Assembly (NCBI RefSeq): GCF_001423745.1
Contig: NZ_LMPC01000031.1
Location: 62,474-126,473, forward strand
Origin: Arthrobacter sp. Leaf337
GTDB taxonomy: Bacteria > Actinomycetota > Actinomycetes > Actinomycetales > Micrococcaceae
Direction: 5' to 3'
DNA: 64,000 nt
Below, in pieces: positions 59,312 to 64,000 of the stretch. The notes under the pieces are model-generated. The model had not been told where the DNA came from. It saw only the letters and a program-made list of their open reading frames with translations, and ran no database searches. The position numbers were made by a program, and so were the translations under genes. Position 1 is the first letter of the stretch; the number at the start of each line of letters is the position of its first letter.

Positions 59312-61213
59312 CTATGTGGCGGGGACGGGCTTGCCTGCCGCCAGGATCGGCGCGAAGAACGCGGCCAGCTCGGCTGTTGCCGTCAGGGGCAGGACATTCG
59401 CCACGTACTGGTCCGGCCGGACCACCACCATCACGCCGCCGCGATCAATGCCGCGCAGTTCGAAAATGTCCGACGCCGGAATGGTGCCGTAGACCTTCTC
59501 CAGGTACGTGAGCTTGAACGGCCCCACCTGGGGCTTGAAGACGGCCGGCACCGTGTTGATGTCGATGTTCGTGTGGTCCTGCTGGTAGATCACCTTCACA
59601 TCGAACCAGGCGTCCGGGTCGGCTCCCGACGGTGTTGCGGCCAGCGGGGAGTCTGGCGCGGTGGCCAACCATTCGGCAAGGTCGGCGGTGGGCGACTGTT
59701 GCCCGGGCGCGGCCCCGTCAGCGAAGACGTAGATTCGCCAGCGGCCGTCCGCCGAGGCCTGGTGGCCGAGCTGCAGCGGGTTCGTGTCGCAGACACGCAC
59801 CGCCGGCGCAGACTTGAAGCGTTTGCCGATGGTGAATCCGGCGGCCAGTTCCTGGTGCGCGGGCTCGCCGATCAGCATCGAAGGAACGTACTGTGTCATG
59901 AAGCCGGCCGGGAATTCGGCAGTGCTCACGTAGAAGTCCTCGAGCTCCGAGGGGGACGCGAATTCTTCGGGCTTCTTCGCCATGAGTGTGGACCACTCTT
60001 TGTCGAAGTCGATGAGGTTCTTCGCGATGACCTGGCGTTCGGCGGAGTAGGTGGACAGCAGGGTTTCCGGACTGCGGCCCTCCAACACGTGGCCCAGCTT
60101 CCAGCCGATGTTGAAGCCGTCCTGCATGGAGACGTTCATGCCCTGGCCCGCCTTGGCACTGTGCGTGTGGCAGGCGTCGCCGGTGATGAACACGCGGGGC
60201 GTCCGGGTGCCGAGTTCCTCCGGGCGGACGTCGTCGAACCTGTCGGTGAGGCGGTGGCCCACCTCGTAGACGCTGTGCCATGCCACGTTGCGCACGTCGA
60301 CCTTGTACGGGTGGACGATCGCGTTGGCCTTGGCGATGATCTGTTCAATGGAGGTCTTGCGGACGGCCCCGCGGTCGTCCGCGGCCACCTCGCCGAGGTC
60401 CACGTACATGCGGAAGAGATGGCCGCCCTCCCGCGGGATAAGCAGGATGCTGCCGCCGTCGTGGGACTGGATGGCGCACTTCAGGCGGATGTCCGGGAAG
60501 TCGGTGTTGGCGAGTACGTCCATAACGCCCCAGGCGTGGTTGGCCTGGTCGCCGGCCATGGTGCAGCCGATCGAGTCCCGCACCTTGCTGCGCGCGCCGT
60601 CCGCGCCCACCACGTACTTGGCCCGGACCACACGTTCCCGGCCTTCGTCGGCGCCGGAGGTGTGGACCAGCGTCACAGCAACGGGGTACTCCCCCTCGCC
60701 GACCTGGAGTGCGCGGAACTCGTATCCGTAGTCCGGCGTCATGCGGGTGGGGGCGTTCGCCATGACTTCGGCGAAGTAGTCGAGAACACGGGCCTGGTTG
60801 ACGATCAGGTGCGGGAACTCACTGATCCCGTGCGGATCATCCAGGGTGCGGGCCGCACGGACGATGTTCGCCGGATTCTGCGGGTCCGGCTTCCAGAACG
60901 CCATTTCAGTGATCCGGTAGGCCTCGGCAATAATCCGCTCTGCGAAGCCGAAGGCCTGGAAGGTTTCGACGCTGCGCGCCTGGATGCCGTCGGCCTGGCC
61001 GATCTCGAGGCGTCCGGGGCGGCGCTCCACGATGCGGGTGGTGATGCCGGGGAACTGGGACAGCTGCGCGGCGGTAAGCATGCCCGCGGGCCCGGTACCC
61101 ACAATGAGAACGTCCACTTCGTCGGGAAGCTGCTCGGGCCGGTTGATGCCGACGCCGGCGGCCGGCTGGACTCGCGGGTCACCGGATACGTAGCCGTGGT
61201 GGTGGAAATGCAC
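59312..61213 (-). CDS. FAD-dependent aromatic hydroxylase, 3-hydroxybenzoate 4-monooxygenase-like
   Basis: A 633-residue group A flavin monooxygenase of the phenol hydroxylase family. It has GTGPAG at residues 39-44, the DG motif in VVGADGARSKVRDSIG, the GD motif in FITGDACHTHSAKAGQGMN and a C-terminal thioredoxin-like domain (about 480-620). Length and features suit MobA-type 3-hydroxybenzoate 4-hydroxylase, which forms protocatechuate, or a phenol hydroxylase. It is divergent from a homoprotocatechuate-type operon, so a hydroxyphenylacetate substrate is an alternative. The ATG is well placed in the divergent region. Confidence 0.88.
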   Translation of the reverse strand: MHFHHHGYVSGDPRVQPAAGVGINRPEQLPDEVDVLIVGTGPAGMLTAAQLSQFPGITTRIVERRPGRLEIGQADGIQARSVETFQAFGFAERIIAEAYRITEMAFWKPDPQNPANIVRAARTLDDPHGISEFPHLIVNQARVLDYFAEVMANAPTRMTPDYGYEFRALQVGEGEYPVAVTLVHTSGADEGRERVVRAKYVVGADGARSKVRDSIGCTMAGDQANHAWGVMDVLANTDFPDIRLKCAIQSHDGGSILLIPREGGHLFRMYVDLGEVAADDRGAVRKTSIEQIIAKANAIVHPYKVDVRNVAWHSVYEVGHRLTDRFDDVRPEELGTRTPRVFITGDACHTHSAKAGQGMNVSMQDGFNIGWKLGHVLEGRSPETLLSTYSAERQVIAKNLIDFDKEWSTLMAKKPEEFASPSELEDFYVSTAEFPAGFMTQYVPSMLIGEPAHQELAAGFTIGKRFKSAPAVRVCDTNPLQLGHQASADGRWRIYVFADGAAPGQQSPTADLAEWLATAPDSPLAATPSGADPDAWFDVKVIYQQDHTNIDINTVPAVFKPQVGPFKLTYLEKVYGTIPASDIFELRGIDRGGVMVVVRPDQYVANVLPLTATAELAAFFAPILAAGKPVPAT

Positions 61214-61260
61214 GGGGATTCCTCACTTCGTTGTGTGGCTGTCTTTTGGCCGTCAAATGT

Positions 61261-61295
61261 GTTCGATATCAGAACTGCTAGTTCGATAATAGAAA
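61261..61295. promoter_or_regulatory. tandem GTTCGATA repeats upstream of the hydroxylase gene
   Basis: GTTCGATATCAGAAC (61261-61275) and GTTCGATAATAGAAA (61281-61295) are direct repeats 20 bases apart, i.e. two helical turns. They lie about 50-80 bases upstream of the hydroxylase start and resemble IclR-type PcaR sites. The cognate regulator is not known. Confidence 0.45.
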
Positions 61296-61371
61296 TCTAC
61301 TGCTCATTCGAAACTGTACGCAGATATGACCTGCGTTACAAGTGCCCCTAAAGCCCCCCGGAAATCAGGGG

Positions 61372-61413
61372 TTGACGCCGGCGAGCTCCTAGGTGATAGT
61401 TATCGTATACGAT
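61372..61413 (+). promoter_or_regulatory. promoter and GntR-type operator of the FAH-RraA operon
   Basis: A possible -35 TTGACG (61372-61377) and -10 GATAGT (61395-61400) have a 17-base spacer. The perfect palindrome ATCGTATACGAT (61402-61413) follows at the expected transcription start. The central GTATAC is typical of FCD-type GntR operators, and such a regulator is the second gene of this operon, so autorepression is likely. Confidence 0.6.
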
Positions 61414-61437
61414 TTCGTACTCGATGAGGAGTAACAC

Positions 61438-62964
61438 TTGGAACAGGTCACCGACCACATCCTGGCCGCGGCCCGCAAGGTCATCGCGGTGCACATCAAC
61501 TACCCCAGCCGGGCAGCCCAGCGCGGCCGCACCCCGGAGCAGCCCTCCTACTTCCTGAAGCCGTCGTCCTCGCTGGCAATCGGTTCGGCGGAAGCCCCCT
61601 CAACGGTGGAACGGCCCGCCGGCTGCGAACTCCTTGGTTTCGAAGGCGAGATCGCCCTGATCATCGGCAAGCCGGCCCGCCGCGTGGGCATTGCGGACGC
61701 CTGGAGCCACGTCGAGTGGGTCACGGCCAGCAACGACCTGGGCGTCTACGACCTCCGCTACGCGGACAAGGGATCCAACCTCCGGTCCAAGGGCGGGGAC
61801 GCGTTCACGCCGGTGGGCCCGGGACTGATCGCAGCGGACGCCGTCGACCCCGCAGAACTCCGCGTCCGCACGTGGCACAACGGCAGCCTGGTCCAGGACG
61901 ACACCACCGAAGACCTGCTCTTCCCGTTCGCGCGGCTCGTCGCGGACCTCTCCCAGCTGCTCACCCTCGAAGAGGGCGACATCATCCTGACCGGCACCCC
62001 GGCCGGCGCCTCGGTGGCCAAGCCGGGCGACGTCGTCGAGGTTGAAGTCAGCACCAGTACGACGACGGCGGGCGGCACTGCCGCCGGCCTCACCACCGGC
62101 CGCCTGGTCACCCGGGTGGAGGAAGGCACGACGCCGTTCGCGGACTTCGGCGCGCGGCCCAAGACCGATGATCTCCAGCGGGAGGAAGCGTACGGTTCCC
62201 GCGAAGCGGCCGGCCTCTCAGCGCAGCCAGCAGAGGCGGCGGCTGCCGCCGTCGGGCCCGTCCTCTCCCCCGGTCTGAAGGCCAAGCTGGAAAGCGTCTG
62301 CACCGCCACCCTGTCCTCCCAGCTGCGCAAACGCGGACTGAACAACGTCAGCATCGACGGCCTGACCTCCACCCGGCCGGAGAAGCGGATCGTGGGTCTG
62401 GCCCGGACCCTGCGCTACGTACCCAACCGCGAGGACCTCTTCAAGACCCACGGCGGCGGATTCAACGCCCAGAAGAAGGCCATCGATTCGGTCAACGAGG
62501 GCGAGATCCTGGTGATGGAAGCCCGCGGGGAAAAGGGCACCGGTACCATCGGCGACATCCTGGCCCTCCGTGCCCAGGTCCGCGGCGCCGCCGCCATCAT
62601 CACCGACGGCGGCGTACGGGACTTCTCCGCGGTGGCGGCCATGGACATGCCCACGTACTATGCCAACCCCCACCCCGCGGTGCTGGGCCGCCGGCACATC
62701 CCGTGGGACACCGACATCACCATCGCCTGCGGCGGCACCACCGTGCAGCCCGGTGACATCATCGTGGCCGATTCGGACGGCATCCTGGTGATCCCGCCGG
62801 CACTCGCCGAAGAGCTTGCTGACGATTCCATCGCACAGGAACGCGAGGAGGTCTTCATCGCCGAAATGGTGCAGCAGGGCCACAGCGTGGACGGCCTCTA
62901 CCCGCTGAATGCTGAGTGGCGCGGCAAGTACGCGCAATGGGAAGCAGGCAAAGCAAATGACTGA
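61438..62964 (+). CDS. fusion of FAH-family isomerase/decarboxylase and RraA-like aldolase domains
   Basis: A 508-residue two-domain protein. Residues 1-240 form a fumarylacetoacetate hydrolase-type domain with metal ligands in GFEGEIALIIGK (E69, E71) and D100, as in HpaG/HpcE. A linker rich in Ala and Glu (about 240-275) leads to an RraA/HMG-aldolase-type domain (about 278-480) with GD at 372-373 and the DGGVRD motif at 390-395. The start is TTG 61438, with AGGAG six bases upstream. In homoprotocatechuate breakdown HpaG is normally two FAH repeats; here the second is replaced by RraA, suggesting a combined decarboxylase/isomerase and aldolase. Confidence 0.85.
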   Translation: MEQVTDHILAAARKVIAVHINYPSRAAQRGRTPEQPSYFLKPSSSLAIGSAEAPSTVERPAGCELLGFEGEIALIIGKPARRVGIADAWSHVEWVTASNDLGVYDLRYADKGSNLRSKGGDAFTPVGPGLIAADAVDPAELRVRTWHNGSLVQDDTTEDLLFPFARLVADLSQLLTLEEGDIILTGTPAGASVAKPGDVVEVEVSTSTTTAGGTAAGLTTGRLVTRVEEGTTPFADFGARPKTDDLQREEAYGSREAAGLSAQPAEAAAAAVGPVLSPGLKAKLESVCTATLSSQLRKRGLNNVSIDGLTSTRPEKRIVGLARTLRYVPNREDLFKTHGGGFNAQKKAIDSVNEGEILVMEARGEKGTGTIGDILALRAQVRGAAAIITDGGVRDFSAVAAMDMPTYYANPHPAVLGRRHIPWDTDITIACGGTTVQPGDIIVADSDGILVIPPALAEELADDSIAQEREEVFIAEMVQQGHSVDGLYPLNAEWRGKYAQWEAGKAND

Positions 62965-63631
62965 GACGGCCACCGCCGGAACCGGGCTGGCAGGCAGCAA
63001 GTCCGAGCAGGCCTACATGGCAGTCAAGGCACGGATCGTGGACGGCACCTACTCCCCCGGCTACCGGCTGGTGCTGGCCAAGATCGCCGAGGACCTGGGC
63101 GTCAGCGTCGTGCCGGTCCGCGAAGCCATCCGCCGCCTCGAAGCCGAAGGCCTGGTGAAATTCGAGCGGAACATCGGCGCCACGGTCTCCGGGATTGACC
63201 CCACCGAATACCTCTACACCATGCAGACCCTGAGCATCGTGGAAGGCGCCGCCACCGCCCTGTCCGCGCCGCTGATCGGGGCGGCGGACGTGGCCCGGGC
63301 CCGGGCCGTGAACGAGGAAATGCGCGACTGCCTGCAGCACTTCGACCCCGTCCGTTTCACCCGGCTGAACCAGGACTTCCACAGCGTCCTGTTCGAGCAC
63401 TGTCCCAACCCGCACATCCTGGACCTCGTCCACCGTGGCTGGAACCGGCTCGCGTCCCTTCGCTCCTCCACGTTCCGGTTCGTGCCCGGCAGGGCGCACG
63501 ACTCGGTTGACGAGCACGAGGCCCTCCTGAAGCTCATCGAAACCGGCGCCGACGCCGACACCATCGAAAAAGCAGCACGGCTCCACCGCAGCGCCACCCT
63601 GGACGCCTACCTCGCACAAACCAAGCAGTAA
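62957..63631 (+). CDS. GntR family regulator, FCD type
   Basis: A 224-residue regulator: winged helix at about 12-75 (KIAEDLGVSVVPVREAIRRLEAEGLV) and an FCD effector domain (about 85-215) with metal-binding Asp and His residues in RLNQDFHSVLFEHC and DSVDEHEALL. ATG 62957 overlaps the fusion gene by eight bases; the frame to 62909 is not used. It probably binds the GTATAC palindrome at 61402-61413 and is released by a pathway intermediate. Confidence 0.9.
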   Translation: MTETATAGTGLAGSKSEQAYMAVKARIVDGTYSPGYRLVLAKIAEDLGVSVVPVREAIRRLEAEGLVKFERNIGATVSGIDPTEYLYTMQTLSIVEGAATALSAPLIGAADVARARAVNEEMRDCLQHFDPVRFTRLNQDFHSVLFEHCPNPHILDLVHRGWNRLASLRSSTFRFVPGRAHDSVDEHEALLKLIETGADADTIEKAARLHRSATLDAYLAQTKQ

Positions 63632-63650
63632 TGACCACCGTTAGGACTCA

Positions 63651-64000
63651 ATGATGACGACTGCCGCAGAAACCACAGCCCACTACGTCCCGCAGGACCT
63701 TCCCACCCACATCCAGCACTACATCAACGGTGAATTCGTTGACTCCGTGGGCGGCAAGACCTTCGACGTCCTGGACCCGGTGTCCAACACCAACTACGCC
63801 ACCGCCGCCGCCGGGCAGAAAGAGGACATCGACCTCGCCGTCGCCGCGGCCCGCGAAGCCTTCAGGAACGGGCCCTGGCCGAAGATGAAGCCGCGCGAAC
63901 GCGCCCGCATCCTGAACAAGATCGCGGACGCCGTCGAAGCCCAGGAGGAGCGCCTGGCCGAACTCGAAACTTTCGACACCGGCCTGCCCATCACCCAGGC
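63651..64000 (+). CDS. aldehyde dehydrogenase, HpaE-like (3' end outside window)
   Basis: The first 116 residues of an aldehyde dehydrogenase. The opening HYINGEFVDSVGGKTFDVLDPVSN and the segment REAFRNGPWPKMKPRERARIL match 5-carboxymethyl-2-hydroxymuconate semialdehyde dehydrogenases (HpaE) of homoprotocatechuate breakdown. Two adjacent ATG codons (63651 and 63654) follow AGGA. The catalytic Glu and Cys lie beyond the window. With the FAH-RraA fusion it supports a meta-cleavage operon that continues to the right. Confidence 0.82.
   Translation, partial: MMTTAAETTAHYVPQDLPTHIQHYINGEFVDSVGGKTFDVLDPVSNTNYATAAAGQKEDIDLAVAAAREAFRNGPWPKMKPRERARILNKIADAVEAQEERLAELETFDTGLPITQ

Noticed and set aside
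59573-61351. 592-residue open frame on the + strand
   Set aside because: It is antisense to the aromatic hydroxylase, which has full family motifs. No ribosome site or recognisable domain supports the opposite frame.

Overview
The window is 64 kb of uniformly GC-rich DNA with dense, mostly unspliced operons, many 1-20 nt gene overlaps, frequent GTG starts and strong GGAGG-type ribosome sites. Protein matches that I recognise (a copper amine oxidase that lines up residue for residue with the Arthrobacter globiformis enzyme, MHS-family transporters, DasR/NagR-type PTS control) point to an actinobacterium of the Micrococcaceae, i.e. Arthrobacter, Pseudarthrobacter or Paenarthrobacter. No rRNA, tRNA, CRISPR, transposase, integrase or phage gene was seen; the region looks like ordinary chromosome rich in catabolic genes.

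Layout. 1-8.4 kb: tail of an ABC-2 permease, a CapA-type phosphoesterase, two small or membrane proteins, a CPBP protease, an MgtA-like Mg2+ P-type ATPase and a subtilase without signal peptide. 8.5-22.1 kb: a catabolic island made of a leftward run (MHS transporter, Gfo/Idh/MocA dehydrogenase, OYE-type reductase, TIM-barrel isomerase, aldo/keto reductase, KstD-like flavoprotein) and a rightward run (YciI protein, zinc alcohol dehydrogenase, second KstD-like flavoprotein), with an IclR and a LysR regulator between them; substrate unknown. 22.1-30.1 kb: small unknown proteins, a DJ-1/PfpI protein, a secreted protein, a NarL-type two-component pair, an OmpR-type regulator, an ATPase-only histidine kinase fragment and an LssY_C membrane protein.

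30.1-34.3 kb: PLP ammonia-lyase, IclR regulator, shikimate dehydrogenase homologue and a ShiA-like transporter, probably a hydroaromatic acid uptake locus. 34.3-44.1 kb: amine and nitrogen genes: phenylethylamine-type copper amine oxidase flanked by TetR and FeaR-like regulators, glutamate dehydrogenase, an AmiS/UreI-type channel, an APC permease and an aldehyde dehydrogenase. 44.1-53.2 kb: an XRE-cupin regulator, an M20 amidohydrolase, an MSOX-like amino acid oxidase, three glutamate synthase-like subunits, a type III glutamine synthetase-like ligase and an AmtB ammonium transporter. This resembles the N-methylglutamate route for methylamine, but with a single-chain flavin oxidase in place of the four-subunit dehydrogenase and with the iron-sulfur cysteines of the FMN subunit replaced.

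53.3-58.3 kb: N-acetylglucosamine use (NagB, NagA, separate PTS IIC, IIB and IIA proteins, GntR/UTRA regulator) with a perfect DasR-like palindrome in the divergent promoter. 58.4-64 kb: prephenate dehydratase, a 3-hydroxybenzoate 4-monooxygenase-like flavoprotein, and the start of a homoprotocatechuate-type operon with an unusual FAH-RraA fusion, a GntR/FCD regulator and the first third of an HpaE-like dehydrogenase, which runs off the window.
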